Assembly: GCA_021740385.1 (NCBI GenBank)
Contig: JAIOZY010000005.1
Coordinates: forward strand, 62,001 to 126,000
Length of the DNA stretch: 64,000 nucleotides
Source of the DNA: Prolixibacteraceae bacterium
GTDB taxonomy: Bacteria; Bacteroidota; Bacteroidia; Bacteroidales; Prolixibacteraceae
Direction: 5' to 3'
In this document: positions 25,487 to 33,603 of the stretch, one piece after another
How positions within the stretch are numbered: position 1 is the stretch's first letter
How the letters are laid out: the number at the start of each line of letters is the position of its first letter
The notes under the pieces: generated by a model
Told to the model about the DNA's origin: nothing
Databases searched by the model: none
Seen by the model: the letters and a program-made list of their open reading frames with translations, nothing else
Translations under genes and position numbers: made by a program

Positions 25487-25642
25487 TATATAGAATTTAA
25501 TTTTCTTGTTAAATACAAATAAAACAATGCAATAGACTACAATGCTAAACGGAACCCCAATAATAAGCCCACCAACCAATGAGTTTGTGATGGAAATATC
25601 AACGCTATTTTCGCCAAATTCCTTAAAAATTTTGCCCTGCAC

Positions 25643-26034
25643 CCGGATAAAAACTTATACCCTGATTTTTGCCTTATATCTTCAATATCTTTTATAGACA
25701 AAACAATATCTCTATTAGTTGCAGTTTCCTGATAAATACCTTACAATTATCTTTTCTTTTAAGGCCTATGGCAAATTGTAACAGGAGTAATGCTGTTTTA
25801 CAAATTTGTGTTTTCATAAAATATTTATTGGCCATTAAATACGATTCAAAAAAAAGAAGTAAGCGGGATATATTCAGTACAAAAATTCTGGATTGTCTTA
25901 TTAGTTTTTGAATTGTACAGATAGCAAGGTGAACTGATTTCAACAGGAACAATCCCTTTGCAGATGAAATTATCAGATACGGGATTGCAATCAGGAGATA
26001 GTTATCGTAGCAAAAAAAGGCTGCAAACAACAAA
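25643..26034. other. AT-rich intergenic region without a supported gene
   Basis: About 390 bp between the SDR and the decarboxylase operon. A hydrophobic minus-strand frame of 117 codons (25692-26045) exists, but it overlaps the decarboxylase terminator and resembles no family I know. I see nothing else here. Confidence 0.6.
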
Positions 26035-26056
26035 GCCCCGCTCAAATGAGCGAGGC
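26035..26056 (-). terminator. Terminator of the Na+-decarboxylase operon
   Basis: Minus strand GCCTCGCTC, loop ATTT, GAGCGGGGC, followed by TTTGTTGTTTG. It lies 27 bp after the OadB stop codon. Confidence 0.75.
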
Positions 26057-26082
26057 CCTGCCGTAATCATAAACAAATCTTT

Positions 26083-27351
26083 TTATCCACCGAGGAATGA
26101 TATTAAAACCCCTGCAGCAACAGCCGAGCCTATTACACCCGAAATGTTGCTGGCCATGCAATACTGAAGCACGTGGTTTTTGGGATCGTATTTTACGGCG
26201 ACTTCGTTAGCAACACGCGAAGCCATGGGTACGGCGCTTAAACCGGTAGCCCCAATGAGCGGATTGATTTTCTTTTTTGCTAACAGGTTGTAAATTTTTA
26301 CGGCAGCAATTCCGCCAAAAACTGAAATTGCAAAAGCAAAAAAGCCACCAACAATAATCCCAATGGTCTTTACATCAAGAAAAACTTCCGAAGTCATGGT
26401 TGCCCCAACGGTTAACCCGAGAAAGATTGTTGCCGCATTCATAATGGGACCGCTGGCTGCTTCGCTTAACCTAAGGGTTGTTGAACCCACTTCTTTCACC
26501 AGGTTGCCAAACAGGAGCATTCCGAGAAGCGGAACAGCAGTTGGGACAAAGAAAGCAATTACAATTCCCAATACAATTGGGAAAGCAATTTTCACTGCCC
26601 GCAGGTTTTTGATCTTATGTTTTGGCGGATAGAGCTTGTCCATCTCCTTCATGTTAATTTTCAGTTCCTTTTTCGAACACGTCAATTTCACAACTAAAGG
26701 AATAATAACAGGCACCAGCGCCATGTACGAATAGGCTGCTATAGCAATAGGCCCTAACAGGTGGGGCGCCAGTTTAATGGTTGTGTAAATTGCCGTTGGC
26801 CCGTCGGCACCACCAATAATGGCGAGTGATCCGGCCTCTTGCGGTGTGAAATTGAAAGCAATGGCCACCAGCAACACGGTAAAAATACCGAGTTGTGCTG
26901 CTGCGCCAAACAGCGAGAGCCTCAAATTACGCAACATGGGGCCAAAATCGGTTAAAGCGCCTACCCCCATAAAGATGATGGGCGGCAGTAAACCGGTTTT
27001 AATCAGCATGTAATAAAGAAAGTTCATGATCCCGTACTCGTGTGCAATTTCAAACAGGTTCAAGTACCGGTGTTCCATATCGATGAGCACCTCTTTCCCC
27101 TCGGGTGTCACGTTAAGGTGTTTCAACCCGTCGAGCTGTATAAATTCCCCGGGGTTTACACTCATTTGACCACCGGGCAAATTAGCCAGGATAACACCAA
27201 AAGCAATGGGTATGAGCAAAAGCGGCTCGTACTGCTTTTTTATCCCCAGGTACAATAAAATTGCGGCAATTACCAACATTAATAACGGACCGGGATTGGC
27301 AATCAAGCTGCCAAAGGCCGTCATTTCGTATAGTTTCCTAAGTATTTCCAT
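26083..27351 (-). CDS. oadB: Na+-transporting decarboxylase beta subunit (OadB-like)
   Basis: 422 residues from the ATG at 27351 (MEILRKLYEMTAFG); another in-frame ATG at 27375 is less likely. A multi-helix membrane protein with family hallmarks: LYLGIKKQYEPLLLIPIAFG, the Asp-containing IIGGADGPTAIYTT and LPPIIFMGVGALTDFGPML. The beta subunit decarboxylates carboxybiotin and couples this to export of Na+ across the inner membrane. It is the last gene of the G-A-B set, completing a membrane-bound oxaloacetate or methylmalonyl-CoA decarboxylase; substrate identity rests on the alpha subunit. Confidence 0.94.
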   Translation of the reverse strand: MEILRKLYEMTAFGSLIANPGPLLMLVIAAILLYLGIKKQYEPLLLIPIAFGVILANLPGGQMSVNPGEFIQLDGLKHLNVTPEGKEVLIDMEHRYLNLFEIAHEYGIMNFLYYMLIKTGLLPPIIFMGVGALTDFGPMLRNLRLSLFGAAAQLGIFTVLLVAIAFNFTPQEAGSLAIIGGADGPTAIYTTIKLAPHLLGPIAIAAYSYMALVPVIIPLVVKLTCSKKELKINMKEMDKLYPPKHKIKNLRAVKIAFPIVLGIVIAFFVPTAVPLLGMLLFGNLVKEVGSTTLRLSEAASGPIMNAATIFLGLTVGATMTSEVFLDVKTIGIIVGGFFAFAISVFGGIAAVKIYNLLAKKKINPLIGATGLSAVPMASRVANEVAVKYDPKNHVLQYCMASNISGVIGSAVAAGVLISFLGG

Positions 27352-27401
27352 AAAAAATGAAATTTCAAATTCCAAAATCCAAATTCCAAAATCCTGTTTG
27401 A

Positions 27402-29294
27402 TTAGCCTACCAGTACAAGCAAATCGTCCTCTTCAACGTCTTCGCCACTTGCTTTGGCAATTTGAATTACTTTACCCGATTTATCGGCTTTGATGGCATT
27501 AAACGTTTTCATGGCTTCGATGTAGCCAATTAAGTCGCCTTCCTTAATTTCATCGCCAACCTGAACGGGTTTTTCCGAGCTGCTTTTGGTCTGGTAGAAT
27601 TTCCCCTCGAGGGGTGCCAGTATTTCTTTAGCCTCCGTTGGTGCAGCAGCAGGCTGTGCAGCCAATGGCGCAGGAGCTGCAACGTTTTCTGCCTGGTCGC
27701 CATACGAAACGGTAACGTTGTATGATTCGCCGTTTACATTAATCTTCATTGAAGTTGGCTGACCGTTAAATACAGGGGCTTCCTGTCCTGCAGTTTCGGC
27801 TTTAGCCGGTTTCGGGAATAGCCCGCCCCCTTCGGCTTTTCGTTTTGTCAAATCTTCTTCGAATGCCTTTTTCGCCTCGCCCGATTTGTAAGTCCTGTAC
27901 TGCTCGGGGTGCATGGCCAACTCGAACAATTCTTCGTTATCGGGGCCGAAATCCCATCCGTTTTCTTCCATTTCTTTACGGAAATTGTCAAGCGCATCGG
28001 GATAAACCGATTGCGGGTTTTCGGTGAAGGGTTCTTTGCCATTCTCCCTGGCCAGTTCCAAAATTTCGGGGGCCAGTTTGCCCGGAAGTTTTCCGCCTTT
28101 GCCCATGAGCATGTCCCAGATGTTATCGGCAATCATGCTCCAGCGTTCTTTACCTTTTTCGAACTGCATAACATTCATTAATGCCAGGTTTTTCACGTAT
28201 TGGCTGTATGGTGTCACCAGGGGTGGATAACCTACCATGGGCCAGATGTATTCAACTTCTTTAAACAATTTCATCAACAGGTCGTCCTGTGTAAGTTCCG
28301 GCTGGTTGTTTTTAACCTTCCATTTGTTAATACTTTCCAGGTTAGCTTCCAGGTCGGCCATTAACGAACCCATCATGCCACCGGGCAAACCGGGGCCTAT
28401 CAATAATGAGTTCATATAACGGTTTTTGGAATTGATGTAGTAGCCCAGGAAGTCGTCGATAAAACTTTGTGTTAAGCTGCGAACTTTCATGTAGGCATCC
28501 ATGTTGATTTCGGGAACATCAAAACCTGCATCTTTCAGCATAGCCTGCACAGCGAGCACATCGACATGCCCGGTTCCCCACGAGAGTGGTTCCATGGCAA
28601 CATCGACATATTCAACACCTGCGCGGCAAACTTCCAATATCGATGCCATTGCAAAGCCGGGACCCGAGTGCGAATGGTACTGAAGTGGGGTATCGGGGTG
28701 CATTTTTTTGATTCCTTCAACAATTTTCCCCAACCATGCAGGCCGTCCGATTCCAGCCATATCTTTTAAACAAATTTCATCAGCGCCGCCGTTAATCAGG
28801 GTATCGGCAAGATTCACGTAATATTCAACAGTATGTACCTTCGAATAGGTAATGCTTAAAGCAGCCTGTGCAATCATCCCTGCTTCTTTGGCATATTTTA
28901 TCGAATCGAGAATGTTACGTGCATCATTTAATCCGCAAAACGGACGGGTAATGTCGGTTCCCTGTGCTTTCTTTACTTTATACATCAATTTACGCACATC
29001 GGCAGGTACCGGGTTCATTCTCAGGCCATTTAAGCTTCGGTCGAGCATGTGTGTCTGGATACCGGCATCGTTAAAAGGTTGTGTCCATTTCCGAACAGCG
29101 TTATTTGGGTTTTCACCAAAAAGGAGGTTGATTTGTTCAAAACCACCTCCGTTGGTTTCAACACGTGCAAAACAACCCATGTCGATAATATGAGGGGCAA
29201 CTTTTACCAATTGATCAACCCGTGGCAGGTATTTTCCCGATGATTGCCACATGTCCCTGTAGACTAATGAAAATTTTATTTTTCGCTTCTCCAT
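27402..29294 (-). CDS. oadA: Biotin-dependent carboxyltransferase alpha subunit (oxaloacetate decarboxylase / PycB-like)
   Basis: 630 residues. N-terminal carboxyltransferase TIM barrel begins FSLVYRDMWQSSGKYLPRVD and includes LKDMAGIGRPAW and YHSHSGPGFAMASILE. A central conserved domain (about 300-500) follows, then an Ala/Pro-rich flexible linker (APAPLAAQPAAAPTEAK) and a C-terminal biotinyl domain with the biotin attachment Lys596 in EAMKTF. The enzyme transfers CO2 from its substrate to biotin for decarboxylation by OadB. The homologous pyruvate carboxylase B subunit shares this layout, but the adjacent OadB and OadG point to the Na+ pump. Confidence 0.93.
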   Translation of the reverse strand: MEKRKIKFSLVYRDMWQSSGKYLPRVDQLVKVAPHIIDMGCFARVETNGGGFEQINLLFGENPNNAVRKWTQPFNDAGIQTHMLDRSLNGLRMNPVPADVRKLMYKVKKAQGTDITRPFCGLNDARNILDSIKYAKEAGMIAQAALSITYSKVHTVEYYVNLADTLINGGADEICLKDMAGIGRPAWLGKIVEGIKKMHPDTPLQYHSHSGPGFAMASILEVCRAGVEYVDVAMEPLSWGTGHVDVLAVQAMLKDAGFDVPEINMDAYMKVRSLTQSFIDDFLGYYINSKNRYMNSLLIGPGLPGGMMGSLMADLEANLESINKWKVKNNQPELTQDDLLMKLFKEVEYIWPMVGYPPLVTPYSQYVKNLALMNVMQFEKGKERWSMIADNIWDMLMGKGGKLPGKLAPEILELARENGKEPFTENPQSVYPDALDNFRKEMEENGWDFGPDNEELFELAMHPEQYRTYKSGEAKKAFEEDLTKRKAEGGGLFPKPAKAETAGQEAPVFNGQPTSMKINVNGESYNVTVSYGDQAENVAAPAPLAAQPAAAPTEAKEILAPLEGKFYQTKSSSEKPVQVGDEIKEGDLIGYIEAMKTFNAIKADKSGKVIQIAKASGEDVEEDDLLVLVG

Positions 29295-29322
29295 AATTTG
29301 TTTAGAAATTTATCTTTCTCAA

Positions 29323-29592
29323 TTATTTACTTTCTTTCTCAATTTTTACAACATTCCCTTTACCGCCCGTTACGGTTTTTACGGCACTTACAATGGCTGC
29401 CATTATTTTCGGGTCGATGGTTGTTGAAACCTTCTTAACTGATGAAGTTACAACCACACTGGCTTCGGGAATAAAACGGTTAACAAACCGGATGATCACA
29501 TTGCCCAAAATGATGATAAAGAACAATATGAAAAACACGGTTATCATGCCCACTCCCATGAGCTGTAAAGCAAGATTAAAATTTTGATCCAT
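29323..29592 (-). CDS. oadG: Decarboxylase gamma subunit (OadG family)
   Basis: 89 residues with a single N-terminal membrane helix (GVGMITVFFILFFIIILGNV) and a basic, Lys/Val-rich cytoplasmic tail. This is the build of OadG, which assembles the alpha and beta subunits at the inner membrane. It lies 28 bp before the alpha-subunit gene. No clear promoter was found upstream (29593-29877 is AT-rich and empty). Confidence 0.85.
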   Translation of the reverse strand: MDQNFNLALQLMGVGMITVFFILFFIIILGNVIIRFVNRFIPEASVVVTSSVKKVSTTIDPKIMAAIVSAVKTVTGGKGNVVKIEKESK

Positions 29593-29877
29593 AGTTTATA
29601 TGACTTTGTAATTATCAAAAACAGTGTAAATCTGATCTATTTCCTGAAAAAATTAAAGCCCGTTTTTAATAAAAAATGACCTCCATTTTACTAAAAAGAG
29701 GCGCAATTTTATTAAATATTATCCGGTAATACTTAATAAAAGAAGTAGAAAAATGACAATTATGATTTTTTTAACATTCGAAAAAGCAACGTGCTTCAAG
29801 CTATAGTCTATGCGACTAATATGCTGTCACTTATACGACAATTCAAAAGCTAATAAAAGAATTAAATATCTGGGTGT

Positions 29878-31542
29878 TTAGAAATTTATTGTGACCGTTT
29901 CACTGTCGGCATAACCAATACGGTTGCTCCTGGCATAAACAAATTTTCCATAAGGAACAGGCATTGAACCAGTATATATTGACCAGGGGCTATCAAGTGT
30001 TGGTTGCAGTTGTTCATCCGAAATAATATAACCAATTGAAGCCCCGGGTGTAGCACAGGTAATTGTTACTGTCCCTTCCTTGACTTTAATTTCGGGAGCC
30101 ATTGTTACCGGCTGAATACCTTCGGGCCACATTTGTAAAAAGAGTTGCTTTTCGGGAATAAAACCCTTATCACCAACCTGTTCCTGCCATTGAATCAATT
30201 CTTTCCTCATGCGTTCTATTTCGTCAGCATATTTTGGGTCATCAACTAAATTATGAAGCTGATACGGATCGGTTTCACAATCGTAAAATTCCTCTTCCTG
30301 CTTTTCCTGTCTGAAATAATAGGCTTGCAAACTGTTTAGCTGCCCCGATTCGTTTAACTTCAACAGCTCGTTCATCATGTCCATCTGCTTGCGGTAACTA
30401 ACATCTTTGTATGAAGGCAACTCAGGGTGAAAGTTTTTCACATACAAAAACCGTTTATCGCGAACTGTACGGCACATGTCGCTGAATTCGTCGAAACGGT
30501 CGCCCGAGCCAAATATGTATTCGCGCGGATTTTGGGCTTTGTATTTTCCCAGAAAAGCCTTTCCCTGCATGTATCCTGGAGGCCTTATTCCGGCCAGCGA
30601 TAGTACGGTAGGTGCAAGGTCGACAAACGAAATCATTTCGCTTGTAGGGTTACCCCTTTCTTTGCCCGGCATATGAACAATGAACGGAACCCTTAATCCG
30701 GAATCGTAATGTTCGCGTTTACCCCGTGGCAGGGGGCCACCGTGATCGCTGAAAAAGAAAACAATTGTGTTTTCAAGCAAACCGTCTGCTTTAAGCTCAT
30801 CCAACCGATCAGCTATTTGCTTGTCGAGTAATTCGATATTGGAATAGTTCCGGGCAACATCCTGCCTGACGATGGGGTTATCGGGGAAATAAGGTGGCAG
30901 AGGTACTTCATTGGGTGATACCGTTTGTTGCAGGTGTTTATTCATCCACATGCGGGATTCGTGGGTTACCTCATAATTAAAAACCGAGAAAAAGGGTTGC
31001 CCCGGTTCGCGATGCCGCCAGTGTGCTTTTGGGCCATTCTCGTCCCATGCCGTAAAAGGAGCTGCAAACTGATAATCGGTTTTTTGATTGTTCGTACAAA
31101 AGTAACCTGCTTCCCTCAGGTACTGGGTGAAGCACTTTACCCTGGCAGGGATCACTGCTGAATAAAGCGGAACATTTTCACCATTTATATCGGTTGCGTT
31201 TGACGGTGATGAATAATCGCGTGTTCCCCACCCCGCGTAATCGCGGCCGGTGCGCATGTTATGGGTACCTATCGATACCGGGTACATGCCCGTAATAATA
31301 CTTGAGCGGCTTGGGGCACAAACCCCGACGGTTGTATAAGCATAATCGAAAACCATGCCTGACCGGGCAAGCTTGTCGAGGGTTGGGGTTTGAGCCGTGG
31401 AATCGCCATAAAACGACAAAGTCGGGCTGATATCTTCACAGGTAAGCCACAAAATATTGGGTTGTTCCTGTACTTTAGTCTCGTTACACCCACAAAAAAA
31501 CAAGGACAAAAGCACAGCCGTTATCAGTAAAAATATTTTCAT
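29878..31542 (-). CDS. Sulfatase lipoprotein (N-sulfoglucosamine sulfohydrolase-like)
   Basis: 554 residues with a lipoprotein-type signal (LLSLFFCGC). The sulfatase signature CAPSRSSIITG has Cys75 as the residue to be converted to formylglycine; metal ligands are in NILWLTCEDISP and FFSDHGGPLPRGK. The long GTHNMRT and HESRMW inserts are reminiscent of heparan N-sulfatases. After the catalytic part there is a separate C-terminal beta domain of about 75 residues (TITCATPGASIGYIISDEQL) resembling the chitobiase/hexosaminidase C-terminal fold. It probably removes sulfate from an algal or animal polysaccharide at the cell surface. No maturase gene is in the window. Confidence 0.9.
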   Translation of the reverse strand: MKIFLLITAVLLSLFFCGCNETKVQEQPNILWLTCEDISPTLSFYGDSTAQTPTLDKLARSGMVFDYAYTTVGVCAPSRSSIITGMYPVSIGTHNMRTGRDYAGWGTRDYSSPSNATDINGENVPLYSAVIPARVKCFTQYLREAGYFCTNNQKTDYQFAAPFTAWDENGPKAHWRHREPGQPFFSVFNYEVTHESRMWMNKHLQQTVSPNEVPLPPYFPDNPIVRQDVARNYSNIELLDKQIADRLDELKADGLLENTIVFFFSDHGGPLPRGKREHYDSGLRVPFIVHMPGKERGNPTSEMISFVDLAPTVLSLAGIRPPGYMQGKAFLGKYKAQNPREYIFGSGDRFDEFSDMCRTVRDKRFLYVKNFHPELPSYKDVSYRKQMDMMNELLKLNESGQLNSLQAYYFRQEKQEEEFYDCETDPYQLHNLVDDPKYADEIERMRKELIQWQEQVGDKGFIPEKQLFLQMWPEGIQPVTMAPEIKVKEGTVTITCATPGASIGYIISDEQLQPTLDSPWSIYTGSMPVPYGKFVYARSNRIGYADSETVTINF

Positions 31543-31598
31543 CCTTCCTTTTTTTAAATTACCACTTCACGGTTTTTTACGTGCAATAACACTAAATA

Positions 31599-33155
31599 TC
31601 AATTCAATGCCCCAAAATTAGTTGTTGTAATGGAATCCATTTCTGCAATGGTCATGCTATTTCCTGCTTCAGCCATTAAGGTTTTCAATCTCGATTTCAA
31701 ATCTTCAATTATATCATTGTATTTGGGGTTGTCTATGGCATTGTTCAATTCTTCCGGATCGGCTTTCAAATCATAAAATTCCCAAATGTCCTGGTTATGA
31801 TAGAAGTGTATTAGTTTATAGCGCTTTGTCCGAATACCGTAATGCGGATGAACATGATGCCAGAAAGGAAATTCGTAGTAATGGTAATACATGGCATCGG
31901 GCCAGTCGGCCGGCTTGTTCCCGGTCAGATTTGGCAGGAAGCTCCTGCCCTGCACATTTTCCGGCACCTCAACTCCGGCAATATCGAGCAATGTGGGAGC
32001 AAAATCGATATTTGTAATCATATCTTCGTTTTGCGTATTTTCAGCCACTTTTCCGGGATATTTCATAAGGAAAGGCATTCTCAACGATTCTTCGTACATA
32101 AAGCGTTTATCAAAAAAACCATGATCGCCAAGGTAAAACCCCTGATCTGATGTATATATTGCAACAGTATTATCGGCCAACCCGTTTTCGTCAAGGTAAT
32201 CGAGCACCCGGCCAATGTTGTCGTCAACCGACCGGACACAAGCGAGATAATCTTTTATGTATTTTTGGTATTTCCATTCACGGGCCTCCCGTTGGGTCAT
32301 TCCCGGCTCGGGAAGCCAGGCTTCTCCCCGGTTGTTGCCATAATTTTCCCATCTCCTGAGCTCTTCGCCTTCGAGGCCTTCAGGCGGGGTGCGTTTCATA
32401 TCTTTCCGATTCAGAAAATCCATGGTCATATCGGTATCACCTGCCGTATTTTCGCGACCTGTATAATCATCGTTGAAAGTATCGGGGTATAGAAAGTCTG
32501 TATTTTCCCATATATCAACATACTGCGAATCGGGGAACCAGTTCCGGTGAGGCGCTTTGTATTGTAACAACATGCAAAAGGGCTTTTCCTTATTCCTGAT
32601 TGAATTGAGCCAATTTATGGCAAAATTGGTTGTGAGATTTGTACAATAACCTTTTTCAACCACTTGTTTGCCATTTTCGTTGTAAACTGGATTCCAGTAT
32701 GTACCTTGCTGCCCTTTGTTGTTGTGATATTTAAAAAAATTAAAACCAACGGGTTCCGAGCCAAGGTGCCATTTCCCAAACATGCTTGTTTCATATCCGT
32801 TTTTTTGAAGCTCTTCGGGGAAAGTCCACTGGGATGAATCAAATTTACCACCTCCTTCGTTTTTGTAATAGCCGTTAACGTGGCTGTATTTGCCTGTTAA
32901 AATGCATGCCCTGCTTGGCCCGCAAATGGCATTTGTGCAAAAAACGTTGTTAAACGTTATCCCTCCGGCGGCCAACCTGTCGATATTTGGTGTAGGGGCC
33001 AGCTCATCATAAATGCCACCATAAGCGCTAATGGCGTGGGAAGCATGGTCGTCACTCATTATAAAAATGATGTTTGGCTTTTTATCTTCTTTTGTTTGCA
33101 GCGAAGAACACGATGAAATCAACAATACCAGGACTGAAAGGAGCAGAAGTCGCAT
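31599..33155 (-). CDS. Sulfatase lipoprotein (arylsulfatase/GlcNAc-6-sulfatase-like)
   Basis: 518 residues. The signal peptide ends in a lipobox (LLISSC). The active-site motif CGPSRACILTG has Cys78 for formylglycine conversion; metal-site residues are in IIFIMSDDHASH and YTSDQGFYLGDHG, the latter typical of N-acetylglucosamine-6-sulfatase relatives. The C-terminal YRTKRYKLIHFY-type segment is conserved in this subgroup (here IRTKRYKLIHFYHNQ). It precedes the other sulfatase by 56 bp on the same strand, and the two are only distantly similar, so they likely remove different sulfate groups from one glycan. Confidence 0.9.
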   Translation of the reverse strand: MRLLLLSVLVLLISSCSSLQTKEDKKPNIIFIMSDDHASHAISAYGGIYDELAPTPNIDRLAAGGITFNNVFCTNAICGPSRACILTGKYSHVNGYYKNEGGGKFDSSQWTFPEELQKNGYETSMFGKWHLGSEPVGFNFFKYHNNKGQQGTYWNPVYNENGKQVVEKGYCTNLTTNFAINWLNSIRNKEKPFCMLLQYKAPHRNWFPDSQYVDIWENTDFLYPDTFNDDYTGRENTAGDTDMTMDFLNRKDMKRTPPEGLEGEELRRWENYGNNRGEAWLPEPGMTQREAREWKYQKYIKDYLACVRSVDDNIGRVLDYLDENGLADNTVAIYTSDQGFYLGDHGFFDKRFMYEESLRMPFLMKYPGKVAENTQNEDMITNIDFAPTLLDIAGVEVPENVQGRSFLPNLTGNKPADWPDAMYYHYYEFPFWHHVHPHYGIRTKRYKLIHFYHNQDIWEFYDLKADPEELNNAIDNPKYNDIIEDLKSRLKTLMAEAGNSMTIAEMDSITTTNFGALN

Positions 33156-33238
33156 ATTACTTTTTTAAAAAACCGTTTTTCTAAAATAGTAAAAAAACAT
33201 GCATCATGTCTCGAAATTCAACAAAAATGAAGCAAAAA

Positions 33239-33262
33239 AAAAGCTGCACGAAGGCAGCTTTT
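33239..33262 (-). terminator. Terminator of the rpoBC-DUF3467 operon
   Basis: AAAAGCTGC (33239-33247) pairs perfectly with GCAGCTTTT (33254-33262) around a six-base loop. On the minus strand a run of nine T follows. It sits 6 bp after the DUF3467 stop. Confidence 0.85.
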
Positions 33263-33268
33263 AATCTT

Positions 33269-33598
33269 TTAAGCTTGTGGTATATTACCTCCACCGAAAT
33301 TAATGGGAGGTAAATTCGGATCGCGCCCATGTTTTACATTAATGGGCCCGTGTTGCTTTTCAAACTTGGTTACATTGTCCTGCAGTGCCACAAGCAACCT
33401 TTTGGCATGTTCGGGGGTAAGTATTATCCTCGACTTCACGCCTGCCTTCGGTAATCCGGGCATTATACGGACAAAATCAACCACAAATTCAGATGTTGAA
33501 TGGGTAATGATGGCCAGGTTTGAGTATACTCCCTGACCTACTTCTTCTTTCAATTCAATATTTAACTGATTTGGGTTTTTCTTTGAATTATCTTCCAT
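33269..33598 (-). CDS. DUF3467 family protein
   Basis: 109 residues. The family core is NLAIITHSTSEFVVDFVRIM, then RIILTPEHAKRLLVALQDN and a Gly/Pro-rich tail (LPPINFGGGNIP). Function unknown; the protein is small, soluble and conserved across Bacteroidota, where it commonly follows rpoC. Only 5 bp separate it from the rpoC stop here, so it is co-transcribed with the RNA polymerase genes. Confidence 0.9.
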   Translation of the reverse strand: MEDNSKKNPNQLNIELKEEVGQGVYSNLAIITHSTSEFVVDFVRIMPGLPKAGVKSRIILTPEHAKRLLVALQDNVTKFEKQHGPINVKHGRDPNLPPINFGGGNIPQA

Positions 33599-33603
33599 AA
33601 TTA

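Noticed and set aside
25692-26045. 117-codon minus-strand ORF upstream of the decarboxylase operon
   Set aside because: It overlaps the operon's terminator hairpin, lacks a believable start region, and its composition (hydrophobic with Lys/Ile bias) is what AT-rich non-coding DNA gives.
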